Origin: Rhodocyclaceae bacterium
Lineage (GTDB): Bacteria; Pseudomonadota; Gammaproteobacteria; Burkholderiales; Rhodocyclaceae
Direction of reading: 5' to 3'
NCBI GenBank assembly: GCA_019455325.1
Contig: JACFMQ010000002.1
Location: 331,353-395,352 of the forward strand
DNA: 64,000 bases
Below the pieces are notes generated by a model, which made no database searches, was not told where the DNA came from, and was given only the letters and a program-made list of their open reading frames with translations. How positions within the stretch are numbered: the stretch's first letter is position 1; each line of letters opens with the position of its first letter. A program made the position numbers and the translations under genes. Below, piece after piece: positions 45,163-53,389 of this stretch.

Positions 45163-46499
45163 GCGCCCTTCCTCCGTCGCGTCATCGCCTTCAGGCAGAC
45201 GAGGATGAACATGATGCCGCCGATGACGGCGATGGCGCCGCCGGCGCCCATCATGCCCATGCCGATCTTCTGCGGCAGCGTCACCAGCGCCTGCTCGGCG
45301 CCGGCCACCTTGCGCTGCACGCCGTAGCCGCCCGACCAGGCCAGCCCGAGCACGTGGATCAACTGGCCGAAGCCGTAGACGTAGGGCTGCCAGACGGCCA
45401 TCTTCCCTTCCGGCCGGCCGAAGCCGAGCGTCGGCAGCAGCACGTAGGCCAGCCCCATGAAGGCCAGCGTGACGCCGACCGTCGAGCCGTGGTAGTGCGC
45501 CGGAATGACGACGTTCGCCCCCTGGATCAGGTAGCCGAGCACGCCGCCCAGGCCGAACAGCACGAAGGAAGCGACGAAGGCCGACTTCGCCGGATGCGCT
45601 GCCGCCCGGCGCACGCCCCACAGCGAGAGGAGGCCGATGACGATCAGCGGCCCCATGTACGGATGCCCCCACTCCATCAGCTTGGCGAAGAGCTGCATGT
45701 GCGGCAGCGAACCCGGCGGCACGGTCAGATAGATCAGCGGCACGGCCAGCAGCGGCAGCGCGGCGACGAGGAAGAGGACGACCTGCGCACGCGGCGAGGC
45801 CTTCGACGGCTGGCCGAGATGGGCGCCGATCCAGAACCAGGCGACGACCATCAGCAGCGCGTGCTGGAACTGCAGCGTGTGGCCGCCGCCCCAGAACAGC
45901 ACCTCGAAATAGAGATCCTCCTCGATCTTCGGCACCATCATCCACGACCAGTAGAACGCGGCCAGCGACAGGAAGGCGGCGACGGCGGCGAGGAAGGCGC
46001 CGAAGCGCAGCGGCTCGCCGGAGACGCGCGCCGGCCAGACGGTGATCAGCGCGCGCGCCACGGCCAGCAGGAAGCCGGCGCCGCACAGCCACAGCGAGGC
46101 GAAGAAGACGTCGTGCTTGAGCACCGGGATGTAGTTGTTGAGCACCGGCGTGGCGCCGGGGAAGAACGGCGAGACGGTCATCACCAGCGTGCCCAGCGCG
46201 GCGAGGACGAAACCGGCCCAGCCCATCCAGGCCAGCGCGCCGCCGCCGAGCGCGCTCCAGATCACCGAGGCGAAGGCCATGAACCAGACGGCGACGGAAA
46301 GATCGACGTGCACGATCAGCGCCGAGCGGAAGAAATCCTTCAGCGGGAAGACGTCCTGGATGCCGGGCGTGCGCGAGAAGACGAGGACCAGCGCCAGCAG
46401 GCCGGAACCGATCAGAGCCATGACGCCCAGCCACAGCCAGGCACGGGCCAGCGCCGCCGGCGCGCCGGGAGAAACCTTGACGACTTGCGAATCCACCAC
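45159..46499 (-). CDS. Divergent heme-copper superfamily subunit I
   Basis: About 446 residues from GTG 46499, the first of two adjacent GTG codons, with GCGAGG upstream. It has about twelve helices. Heme ligands are visible: H64 (IVHVDLSVAVWFM) and H335/H337 (PAHYHGSTVGVTLAF). Helix VI reads GGGHTLQFQH with H207, and the +4 position of the oxidase Tyr is Phe211. I do not find the usual HH pair of helix VII; only HMQLFAKLMEWGHP is nearby. The protein may hold a low-spin heme and an altered binuclear centre. It lies between the DNR-like regulator and its TlpA partner, near nir and nos genes, so a role with NO is plausible but unproven. Confidence 0.75.
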   Translation of the reverse strand: MVDSQVVKVSPGAPAALARAWLWLGVMALIGSGLLALVLVFSRTPGIQDVFPLKDFFRSALIVHVDLSVAVWFMAFASVIWSALGGGALAWMGWAGFVLAALGTLVMTVSPFFPGATPVLNNYIPVLKHDVFFASLWLCGAGFLLAVARALITVWPARVSGEPLRFGAFLAAVAAFLSLAAFYWSWMMVPKIEEDLYFEVLFWGGGHTLQFQHALLMVVAWFWIGAHLGQPSKASPRAQVVLFLVAALPLLAVPLIYLTVPPGSLPHMQLFAKLMEWGHPYMGPLIVIGLLSLWGVRRAAAHPAKSAFVASFVLFGLGGVLGYLIQGANVVIPAHYHGSTVGVTLAFMGLAYVLLPTLGFGRPEGKMAVWQPYVYGFGQLIHVLGLAWSGGYGVQRKVAGAEQALVTLPQKIGMGMMGAGGAIAVIGGIMFILVCLKAMTRRRKGA

Positions 46500-46660
46500 G
46501 GAAACAGCCTCGCTGAAAAGGGAAGGATTATACGGCCAGCCCCCTGGCGAGGCCAGCCGGCGCGGCCTCGGGCGGGAGGCTCCGCCCTTGCCTCTCGCCG
46601 TGACAAGTGCGAACATTGCGCGCTGAACGCCCGCCGGCGTCGGCCTTCTCGGATACCTGC

Positions 46661-47362
46661 ATGCACGGAAACCACCACCAGAGCATCAACATCGAGGCGC
46701 TGCTCGCGCACGTACCGCTGTTCAACGGCCTGATGCCGGACGAAATCGGCCGTATCGCGCGGGGTACCCGGGAAATCCACACCGCTCGCGGCGACATCCT
46801 GTTCCACAAGGGCGACGCCTGCTCCGGCTTCCATCTGATCGTCTACGGCCAGGTCAAGCTCGCCTTCACGTCGCCGCAGGGCGGCGAGAAGGTCGTCGAG
46901 ATCCTCGGCCAGGGGCAGACCTTCGGCGAAGCGGTGATGTTCATGGACAAGCCTTACCTCGTCTATGCGCAGGCGCTGACCGACTCGCTGCTGCTGCACA
47001 TCTCCAAGGCCGTCATCCTCGAAGAGCTGGAAAGCGACCCCAAGCTTGGCCGCAAGATGATCGCCGGCATGGCCATGCGCCTGCACCACCTGATCACCGA
47101 CGTCGAGTCCTACTCGCTGCACTCCGGGCGGCAGCGCATCATCGGCTACCTGCTGCGCGAGCAGCTCGACTCGGACAACGCGGAGAAATCCGTGACCGTC
47201 ACCCTGCCGACCAACAAGGGCGTCATCGCCTCGCGGCTCAACCTGACGCAGGAGCACTTCTCGCGCATCCTGCACGAGCTTTCGGACAAGGGGCTGATCG
47301 CGGTCGAGGGGCGCAAGATCCACATTCCCGACGTAGACCGGCTGCGCGACTACGACCTCTGA
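46661..47362 (+). CDS. DNR-like Crp/Fnr family regulator
   Basis: 233 residues from ATG 46661. The cAMP-type beta barrel (about 20-140; GDILFHKGDACSGFHLIVYG) lacks the Cys cluster that binds 4Fe-4S in FNR, so oxygen sensing by that route is unlikely. The helix-turn-helix has VIASRLNLTQEHFSRILHEL; its E-x-x-S-R pattern matches the FNR recognition helix that reads TTGAT. DNR/NNR proteins respond to NO, probably through heme. Matching sites stand before the heme-copper operon, the cytochrome b fusions and nos cytochrome genes. It is divergent from the heme-copper-like gene at 45159. Confidence 0.9.
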   Translation: MHGNHHQSINIEALLAHVPLFNGLMPDEIGRIARGTREIHTARGDILFHKGDACSGFHLIVYGQVKLAFTSPQGGEKVVEILGQGQTFGEAVMFMDKPYLVYAQALTDSLLLHISKAVILEELESDPKLGRKMIAGMAMRLHHLITDVESYSLHSGRQRIIGYLLREQLDSDNAEKSVTVTLPTNKGVIASRLNLTQEHFSRILHELSDKGLIAVEGRKIHIPDVDRLRDYDL

Positions 47363-47393
47363 CGCCGCGCCGCGCAGGCGCGGGCCGGCCGCC

Positions 47394-47717
47394 TCAGGCG
47401 GCGAGGACGCGCGCCGCCGACCAGGTCGCGCCGGCGGCCGCGGCCGCGGCGAGCGCGGCGCCGTAGCCGACGCGCAGCAGGCGATAGGCGCGCGGGCTCG
47501 TTTCGCGGTCGGCCAGGCCGAGCAGGTGCAGCGCCCCCCAGCCGACGACGGCCGTGCCGACGAAGGAAATGGCGACGAGCTGGATTTCCGTGCCGTTCAT
47601 CTGAAACACGCGGCCGCCGCGCAGCGGAATCACGGCAAAGGCGCCGAAGGCCCAGGCGAGGCCGAAGCCGCCGACGGCGCAGAGTGCGGCGACGCCGCGG
47701 ATGATCCATCGTTCCAT
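47394..47717 (-). CDS. Small membrane protein at the end of the heme d1 operon
   Basis: 107 residues with three hydrophobic segments: WIIRGVAALCAVGGFGLAWA, IQLVAISFVGTAVVGWGALH and GYGAALAAAAAAGATWSAAR. I do not recognise the family. It lies 33 bp past nirH on the same strand and converges with the DNR-like regulator. A role linked to denitrification is inferred from position only. Confidence 0.7.
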   Translation of the reverse strand: MERWIIRGVAALCAVGGFGLAWAFGAFAVIPLRGGRVFQMNGTEIQLVAISFVGTAVVGWGALHLLGLADRETSPRAYRLLRVGYGAALAAAAAAGATWSAARVLAA

Positions 47718-47750
47718 GGGGGTGCTTGTTTCCTGTGCGGGTAGTTCGGG

Positions 47751-48227
47751 TCAGCCAGCGATGCGCAGGCCGGTTTTCTTGAGGATTTTCGTCGAGAAGA
47801 GCACGTCGCTCGCGCGGCAGTCGGCGCCGAGCAGTTCGCGGATCAGCCCCACCTTGGTGAGCACTTCCTCGCGCGAGCCGCCATGCACCATGGCGAACAG
47901 ATTGTACGGCCAGTCCGGCAGCGCGCGCGGCCGGTGGTAGGCGTGGGTGACGAAGTCGAGGGCGCCGATGCGCGCGCCGAGTTCGTCGATGCGCTCGTCC
48001 GGCACGTCCCAGACGCTCATGCCGTTGGCCGTGTAGCCGATGGCGTAGTGGTTGGGCACGGCGCCGATGCGGCGGATGGTGCCGCGTTCGAGCATCGCGT
48101 TCATGCGCGCCATGACTTCCCCGGCGGTAACGCCAAGCTGTTCGGCCAGCGCATGATACGGGCGCGGCACCAGCGGCAGGCCGGCCTGCGTGGCGACGAT
48201 CAGGCGGCGGTCGAGATCGTCGCTCAT
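47751..48227 (-). CDS. nirH: Siroheme decarboxylase subunit NirH
   Basis: 158 residues from ATG 48227, overlapping the nirG stop. Lrp/AsnC-like fold: DRRLIVATQAGLPLVPRPYH, EVMARMNAMLERGTIRRIGA, then VPNHYAIGYTANGMSVWDVP and HAYHRPRALPDWPYNLFAMV, where the conserved His and R-P-x-x-P-D-W-P-Y-N-L-F signature places it in the NirH branch. With NirD, NirL and NirG it decarboxylates siroheme to didecarboxysiroheme on the way to heme d1. Confidence 0.92.
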   Translation of the reverse strand: MSDDLDRRLIVATQAGLPLVPRPYHALAEQLGVTAGEVMARMNAMLERGTIRRIGAVPNHYAIGYTANGMSVWDVPDERIDELGARIGALDFVTHAYHRPRALPDWPYNLFAMVHGGSREEVLTKVGLIRELLGADCRASDVLFSTKILKKTGLRIAG

Positions 48228-48724
48228 GAAAGCGCCTCGCCCCGCACGGCCAGCTTCATTTCGACGAAGTATTCCTTGAGCTTGGGGAAGGGATGGACGA
48301 CGAGGCCGGTGGCGGCCTCGATCTTCCGCACCGCCTCGGCAATGCCCTCCCTGGTTTCGGTGGCGAGCACGAACCACATGTTGAACGGCGTGTTCAGGTC
48401 GCTTTCGCGCCGGTAGTTGTGCGCCACCTCCGGGAAGGCGTTGACCGCGTCGTTCACCCGCGCCCAGTCGGCCTCGGGCACGGCCAGCGCGGCGAGGACG
48501 AAGGCGCCGCCCATGCGCTCGATCTGGAACATCGGCCCGAAGCGAGTGAGCACTTTCCGGTCGAGCAGCGACTGCAGGCGGGCGAGCAGTTCCTCCTCGG
48601 CGATGCCGAGGCTTTCGGCGGCCGCCGCGTAGGGGCGCTCGCAGACGGGGAAGCCGCCCTGCAGCGCGTCGACGATGCGCCGGTCGACGGCGTCGAGTTC
48701 GGCCGCCGGCGGACGCTCACGCAT
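48224..48724 (-). CDS. nirG: Siroheme decarboxylase subunit NirG
   Basis: 166 residues. AsnC-like fold with DALQGGFPVCERPYAAAAES, LTRFGPMFQIERMGGAFVLA, FPEVAHNYRRESDLNTPFNM and WFVLATE; the H-N-Y-x-R-x(n)-N-M-W-F-V signature is typical of NirD/NirG-type subunits. It overlaps nirDL by eight bases and nirH by four, so the subunits are translationally coupled. Confidence 0.92.
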   Translation of the reverse strand: MRERPPAAELDAVDRRIVDALQGGFPVCERPYAAAAESLGIAEEELLARLQSLLDRKVLTRFGPMFQIERMGGAFVLAALAVPEADWARVNDAVNAFPEVAHNYRRESDLNTPFNMWFVLATETREGIAEAVRKIEAATGLVVHPFPKLKEYFVEMKLAVRGEALS

Positions 48725-49712
48725 AGCGCGCCCCGGTCTGCTTGAAGCGGGTCAGCGAGAAGAGGATCTCGTGCGCGTAGGCGCCCAGCCCGAGCGTCTC
48801 GCGCAGCGCGGCGATGCGCGCCTCGACGTCGGCGCGCGCCTGGCCGTGGAGCATGCAGAAGAGGTTGTACGGCCAGTCCGGCAGCACGCGCGGCCGGCGG
48901 TAGCAGAGGGTGACGCCTTCGGCCTGCGCCAGCGCGTTGCCGATGCGCTCGACCGCGTCGTCGGGAATGTCGTGCACCAGCATGGCGTTGGCCCTGAAGC
49001 CGAGCTCGTGGTGACGGACGACGACGCCGAAGCGCTTGATGATGCCTTCGTCGCACCAGCGGCGGACGCGCTCCAGCACTTCGACCTCGTCGCAGCCGAC
49101 GCGCTGGGCAAGCGCCTGGAACGGCCGGATGAAGAACGGCAGCCCCTCCTGCAGCGCCATCACCAGCCGGCGCTCCAGCTCTTCCAGCGGGCGCGGCGGC
49201 GTGAACGCGCGCGCCGCCGGCGCCGGCTTCTTCTCCCCGCCGTTCAGGCAGAAGCCGAGGTCGATGTGGAATTCCTGTTCGAGCGGCAGGCGCAGCACGG
49301 GGTAGCCGGCGGCCCGCTCGATGGCTCCGAGCGCCGCCGCCAGGCGCCCCTCGGAGCCGGCGGTGACGACGAACCACAGGTTGTAGCGGTGCTCGCGCTC
49401 GTAGTTGTGATTCACCTCGGGAAAGCGGTTGACCGTCTGCGCCACGGCTTCCAGCTTCTCCGGCGGCACGGCCATCGCCGCCAGCGTCGAGGCGCCGATG
49501 CGCTTGGGCGCGAAGACCGGGCCGACGCGCGAGATCTTGCCCTCGTGGCGCAGCGCCTCGAGCCGGCGGATGACGACGTTCTCGGCGACGCCGAGACGCG
49601 CCGCCAGCTCGGCGAAGGGCGCCGGACAGAGCGGGAAATCGCGCTGGAAATCGTTGAGCAGCCGGAATTCCAGCGCCGGGTCGAGCGTCAGTTCCATTCC
49701 TTCATCCGTCAC
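48717..49712 (-). CDS. nirD: Fused siroheme decarboxylase NirDL
   Basis: About 331 residues from GTG 49712, overlapping the nirF stop; ATG 49697 is an alternative. Two AsnC-like modules are joined: a NirD-like half (SRVGPVFAPKRIGASTLAAM, NRFPEVNHNYEREHRYNLWF) and, after a Pro/Ala linker near residue 160, a NirL-like half (KRFGVVVRHHELGFRANAML, YRRPRVLPDWPYNLFCMLHG). Fusion of NirD and NirL occurs in several denitrifiers. It forms the siroheme decarboxylase of heme d1 synthesis with NirG and NirH. Confidence 0.92.
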   Translation of the reverse strand: MTDEGMELTLDPALEFRLLNDFQRDFPLCPAPFAELAARLGVAENVVIRRLEALRHEGKISRVGPVFAPKRIGASTLAAMAVPPEKLEAVAQTVNRFPEVNHNYEREHRYNLWFVVTAGSEGRLAAALGAIERAAGYPVLRLPLEQEFHIDLGFCLNGGEKKPAPAARAFTPPRPLEELERRLVMALQEGLPFFIRPFQALAQRVGCDEVEVLERVRRWCDEGIIKRFGVVVRHHELGFRANAMLVHDIPDDAVERIGNALAQAEGVTLCYRRPRVLPDWPYNLFCMLHGQARADVEARIAALRETLGLGAYAHEILFSLTRFKQTGARYA

Positions 49713-50875
49713 AGGCCGATGCGCGCGGCGCGGCTGGCGAAGAAGATGCCCGACGGCGCCTGCGCCGGAATCTCGCCGATCTTCTCGAAGGTGGCGGTGT
49801 CGTAGATGACGACCTTGTTGTCGTCGCGCGAGGAGACCCAGACGTGCTCGCCGCGCGGCGTGAACTCCATGTGCAGCACGGCCTTGCCCGGCGCCAGCGT
49901 CTTCACCACCTGCTTGGTCAGCGTGTCGATGACCTGGATTTCCGAATAGTCGGGGAAGGAGAAGTTCACCCACACCTGGCGGCCGTCCGGCCGCGCCATG
50001 ACGAACACCGGCTGGCCCTTGACCTTGACGCGGCCGACCTCCTGCCAGGTCTTGCCGTCGGCGATCAGCACCTCGTGGCGGCCGATCGCCGGCAGCCAAG
50101 CCTGGCCCTGCGCCATCGCCCAGCCGCGCAGGTGCGGCATCTTGTAGACCGGCAGCTTCTCCTCGCCGCGGCCGTAGCCGGACAGGATCTTGCGCGAGCC
50201 CTGGTCCATCTGCCACAGGTCGAGCAGCGCGACGCCGTCCTCGCCGTAGAGGCCGGTCATGAAGTAGCGGCCGTCCGGCGTGACGAGGCCGTCGTAGGGC
50301 TGGTTGCCGGCGGGGAAGCGCTGCGTCTTCGGCTTTCTCGGGTCGGAGAAGTCGGTGACCCAGATCTCGCCGCCCTCGAACAGTGCGTAGGCGAACTTGC
50401 CGCCCTGCGCGTCGCCGAGGCCGACGACCTTGGAGAACTGGCCCGGCGCGTATTCGGCCGGCACCTCCGAGAGCAGTTCCAGCGTCTGTGCGTCGAAAGC
50501 CTTGATGCCGCCCGGCGTGTAGTTCTGCGCGACGACGATGCGGCCGTCCTGCGAGATCGAGCCGCCGATGGCGTTGCCGGCCTGGATGATGCGCTTGACG
50601 ATGCGCGCTTCCAGCAGGTCGATCTTGGTCAGCCCGCCGTCGCGGCCGAAGATGTAGGCGTAGCGGCCGTCGCGCGAATAGACGGCGGAGGCGTGCGAGA
50701 GGTCGCCGAGCCCTTCGATGCGGGCGTAGGCGCTCTTCGTCGTGGTGTTGACCAGCGTCACGTGGCCGCTGGCGCGCTCGATGATCAGGCCGAGGTCCAC
50801 GGTGCCGCGCAACTGCGGCTGGCCGGCGCAGGCGGAGAGGAAGACGAGGGAGGCGATGGCGAGTAGCTTGCGCAT
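49709..50875 (-). CDS. nirF: Heme d1 biosynthesis protein NirF
   Basis: 388 residues. Lipobox-like start LLAIASLVFLSACAGQPQL, then an eight-bladed propeller related to the d1 domain of NirS (SAVYSRDGRYAYIFGRDGGL, RIVVAQNYTPGGIKAFDAQT, PYDGLVTPDGRYFMTGLYGE, VLHMEFTPRGEHVWVSSRDD). NirF binds a d1 precursor and acts in the last periplasmic steps as a dehydrogenase. It is the first gene of the operon nirF-DL-G-H. nirS, nirC, nirN, nirJ and nirE are not in the window. Confidence 0.95.
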   Translation of the reverse strand: MRKLLAIASLVFLSACAGQPQLRGTVDLGLIIERASGHVTLVNTTTKSAYARIEGLGDLSHASAVYSRDGRYAYIFGRDGGLTKIDLLEARIVKRIIQAGNAIGGSISQDGRIVVAQNYTPGGIKAFDAQTLELLSEVPAEYAPGQFSKVVGLGDAQGGKFAYALFEGGEIWVTDFSDPRKPKTQRFPAGNQPYDGLVTPDGRYFMTGLYGEDGVALLDLWQMDQGSRKILSGYGRGEEKLPVYKMPHLRGWAMAQGQAWLPAIGRHEVLIADGKTWQEVGRVKVKGQPVFVMARPDGRQVWVNFSFPDYSEIQVIDTLTKQVVKTLAPGKAVLHMEFTPRGEHVWVSSRDDNKVVIYDTATFEKIGEIPAQAPSGIFFASRAARIGL

Positions 50876-50938
50876 GACGGTCCTGTGTTTGAGAAGAAGA
50901 CGCAGGACGAAGAATGCCCCACGACTTTTGCGGGTACT

Positions 50939-50952
50939 TTGGCTTAGGTCAA
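50939..50952. promoter_or_regulatory. Degenerate FNR/DNR-like site upstream of nirF
   Basis: TTGGCTTAGGTCAA has TTGRC-N4-GTCAA symmetry, one change per half from the FNR consensus, and is centred about 70 bp before the nirF start. Confidence 0.5.
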
Positions 50953-50975
50953 AGGTTTTGCTTGCGGGGTCGGAA

Positions 50976-51398
50976 TCATGGCGCCCCGGTGAGCCGCGAC
51001 GCGTCGGCGATCAGGGCATCCGCCAGATCGCACAGTTCGGCAACGGCGGACTCCTCGATCTCCAGGCTCCCTTCGTATTCGGCGAGGTTGCGTTTCCGGT
51101 GGGCGCTGTCCAGAATCCGCCAGCGGGCGGGCGGCCAGCCCAGCGTATGGGCGAGGCACTGGAAGACCGTGTAGCGGTTCTCGCTCCGATAGCCATGCCA
51201 GCGCAGGGCGGCCAGCGCCGCTGCGTGCGCCGCGTTGTAGGCGCCGAGGAAGCGCCCCTCGACGGACAGGCCGGGCAGACGCGCGTCGTCGAGGCGGGTG
51301 CCGGCCATCGCCAGCAAGCGCGCGATCTCCGCGGCATTGCGCGGTTCGGCCTTGAGCTGGCCGGCGCGCACCAGGTTATCCAGCGCCGGCAGGGTCAA
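50976..51398 (-). CDS. HEPN domain protein, partner of the MNT gene
   Basis: 140 residues, all helical: VRAGQLKAEPRNAAEIARLL, GRFLGAYNAAHAAALAALRW, then DSAHRKRNLAEYEGSLEIEE. Size, composition and overlap with an upstream nucleotidyltransferase fit the HEPN half of a HEPN-MNT toxin-antitoxin pair. HEPN toxins usually cut RNA through an R-x(4-6)-H motif. Around RKRNLAEYE I see Arg but no His at the expected place, so ribonuclease activity is uncertain. It overlaps the MNT gene by 23 bases. Confidence 0.8.
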   Translation of the reverse strand: MTLPALDNLVRAGQLKAEPRNAAEIARLLAMAGTRLDDARLPGLSVEGRFLGAYNAAHAAALAALRWHGYRSENRYTVFQCLAHTLGWPPARWRILDSAHRKRNLAEYEGSLEIEESAVAELCDLADALIADASRLTGAP

Positions 51399-51966
51399 GC
51401 ATGTCTCCGATCAACGGCAGGAAGGGCTGGGCAAGCACGCGGCCGACGAAGGAGTCCGGCTCCCGTCGGCGCCGGGCATATTCGGCGACGGTATAGACGG
51501 TCGGATTGATCTTGCGGCCAAGCGAATCCTCGAACGGCAGGAGGCAATCCAGGATTTCGGCGAGCGTCAGATCGTCGCCGACCAGCATGAGGTCGACGTC
51601 GCTGTCCGCGGTATCGGTTTCCTTCGCCACCGAGCCGTAGACGCACGCGGCGAGCAGGCGCGGCCGCAGGGGTTCCAGCGCCGCGCGCAGCGTCGGCTGG
51701 ACGCCCAGCGTCTTGCGCACCAGTCCGGCCAGCTCCGCATACACCGGACTGTCGACGTTGGCCGTGAAACGGCGCTGGTTGCCGACGCGCTCCGACAGCA
51801 TCAGGCCGGCGTCCGCCAGGCGATTGAGTTCGCGCTGCAAAGATGCGCTGCCGAGGCCGGTGAGGCGTTTCAGCTCGCTGAAGTAATAGCCCCGTCCCGG
51901 CCGGCCGAAAAGCCAGCCGAAGAGACGCGACTGGCTCTTCGTGAAGAGGGCGGAAGCAATGGACAT
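51376..51966 (-). CDS. HTH-MNT nucleotidyltransferase antitoxin-like protein
   Basis: 196 residues. The N-terminal winged helix (about 1-80; GYYFSELKRLTGLGSASLQR, ELNRLADAGLMLSERVGNQR) probably binds the operon's own promoter. The nucleotidyltransferase domain has YGSVAKETDTADSDVDLMLV with G-S and D-x-D catalytic residues. MNT proteins can adenylylate and silence the HEPN partner. The pair is inserted between the nos and nir gene groups on the same strand. Confidence 0.88.
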   Translation of the reverse strand: MSIASALFTKSQSRLFGWLFGRPGRGYYFSELKRLTGLGSASLQRELNRLADAGLMLSERVGNQRRFTANVDSPVYAELAGLVRKTLGVQPTLRAALEPLRPRLLAACVYGSVAKETDTADSDVDLMLVGDDLTLAEILDCLLPFEDSLGRKINPTVYTVAEYARRRREPDSFVGRVLAQPFLPLIGDMLDPAGAG

Positions 51967-52012
51967 AGCCAGAATCTAGCACAATCGAGCCAGATTTTGG
52001 CATGATTCCAGA

Positions 52013-52510
52013 CTACAGCACCCGCTTGATCGCCGCTTCCATCTCGGCCTTCGACATGGCGCCGAGCTTCTTCGCGGCGATGCGGCCGCTGCGGTCGATG
52101 ACCACGGTGAAGGGCAGGCCGGCCTTGTCGTTGCCGAGCGCCTTCATCAGTTCGACGCCCTTGCCGACGCCGGCGAGCACGATGCGGTAGTCGACCTCGT
52201 AGGCCCTGGCGAAGTCGCGCACCGCCTCGCGGCTGTCGGCGTCCTCGATGGCCAGGCCGACGACGACGAGGCCCTTGCCGCGGTACCTGGCGTCCATCTC
52301 GACGAGGTCCGGGATCTCCTTGCGGCACGGGCCGCACCAGCGCGCCCAGAAGTTCACCACCAGCGGCTTGCCGCGCAGCGCGTCCAGCGCCACCGGCCGG
52401 TTGTCCGCGTCGACGGCGGCGGCGGCGAAGAACGGCGCCGCCGAGGCAGCGTCGGCGAACGCCGGCAGCGGCGCGAGGAAGACGGCGAGGGCGAGGAGCA
52501 GCGGACGCAT
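52013..52510 (-). CDS. TlpA-family thioredoxin at the end of the nos operon
   Basis: 165 residues with a signal peptide ending near LPAFADAAS. The redox motif is VNFWARWCGPCRKEIPDLVE, and GLPFTVVIDRSGRIAAKK supplies the cis-Pro. It is periplasmic and probably keeps NosZ, NosL or cytochrome cysteines reduced. It follows nosY by 10 bp. Confidence 0.9.
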   Translation of the reverse strand: MRPLLLALAVFLAPLPAFADAASAAPFFAAAAVDADNRPVALDALRGKPLVVNFWARWCGPCRKEIPDLVEMDARYRGKGLVVVGLAIEDADSREAVRDFARAYEVDYRIVLAGVGKGVELMKALGNDKAGLPFTVVIDRSGRIAAKKLGAMSKAEMEAAIKRVL

Positions 52511-52520
52511 GGGTTCTCCC

Positions 52521-53348
52521 TTACGGCAGGTCGCTCTTCTTGAAGGTGAAGAAGCCGACGGCGGCGGCCAGCGTGCCGACGGCGACCGGATAGACCAACG
52601 CGTAGAGCTTGAAGCCGGCGACGCCGAAGAGGTCGAGGATGACGTAGGCCGACGGCCCGAGCACGATCAGTTGCGGGTCGAACAGCGCCAGCGCGGCGGT
52701 GCGGAAGACCTGCAGCGGGTTGGCCAGCGCCAGCGTCACCGCCAGCTCCGGCGAGACGCGGCCCTGGATCATGACGCCGAGCAGGATCAGGTCGAGGAAC
52801 AGCAGCATCGCCAGCCAGACCATGAAGGCCGAGCCCTGGGCGACGTCGGTCGAGCGCGCCAGCGTCGATATCAGCATGCCGATGCCGAGGAAGCACCAGG
52901 CCATGGCCGCGAGCAGGCCGGTGTAGTAGACGAACATGTCCCACGGCACCTCGACGCCCTGCACCAGCGCCCAGAACACGGCGCCGAGCATAGCGACGAA
53001 GACCGGCAGGAAGATGGTCACGTAGCGGCCGACGATCTTGCCCCAGAACCAGGCGGCGAGCCCGACCGGCAACGACAGCAGGTATTCGAAGACGCCGGCC
53101 TCGCGGTCGCCGGCGACCGAGCGGACGGTGGTGACGAGCACGAAGATCGGCAGGATGGCCATCGTCAACTGGATGTAGGTGACGAGCAGCCGGGAAAGGC
53201 CGATGAAGCCGAGCACGCGCGATTCGGTCAGGCCGAAGGCGAAGAGCAGCGCGACGATGCCGCCGAAGACCACGCAGTAGATGAGGAACCAGCGCGCGCG
53301 CAGCGATTCGACGATGTCCAGTTTGGCGGTGAGCCAGAGGTGTTTCAT
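52521..53348 (-). CDS. nosY: NosY, membrane subunit of the copper-sulfur ABC transporter
   Basis: 275 residues, about six helices: FLIYCVVFGGIVALLFAFGL, SVAGDREAGVFEYLLSLPVG (the conserved R-S-V-x-G-D-R-E loop) and FWGKIVGRYVTIFLPVFVA. It pairs with NosF; the NosDFY complex moves sulfur species or assists copper delivery for the CuZ cluster. In most operons nosY directly follows nosF; here nosL lies between them. Confidence 0.95.
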   Translation of the reverse strand: MKHLWLTAKLDIVESLRARWFLIYCVVFGGIVALLFAFGLTESRVLGFIGLSRLLVTYIQLTMAILPIFVLVTTVRSVAGDREAGVFEYLLSLPVGLAAWFWGKIVGRYVTIFLPVFVAMLGAVFWALVQGVEVPWDMFVYYTGLLAAMAWCFLGIGMLISTLARSTDVAQGSAFMVWLAMLLFLDLILLGVMIQGRVSPELAVTLALANPLQVFRTAALALFDPQLIVLGPSAYVILDLFGVAGFKLYALVYPVAVGTLAAAVGFFTFKKSDLP

Positions 53349-53389
53349 GCGTTCGTTCCTGTTGCTTTCCGTCGGGTGTCCATCCGCGC

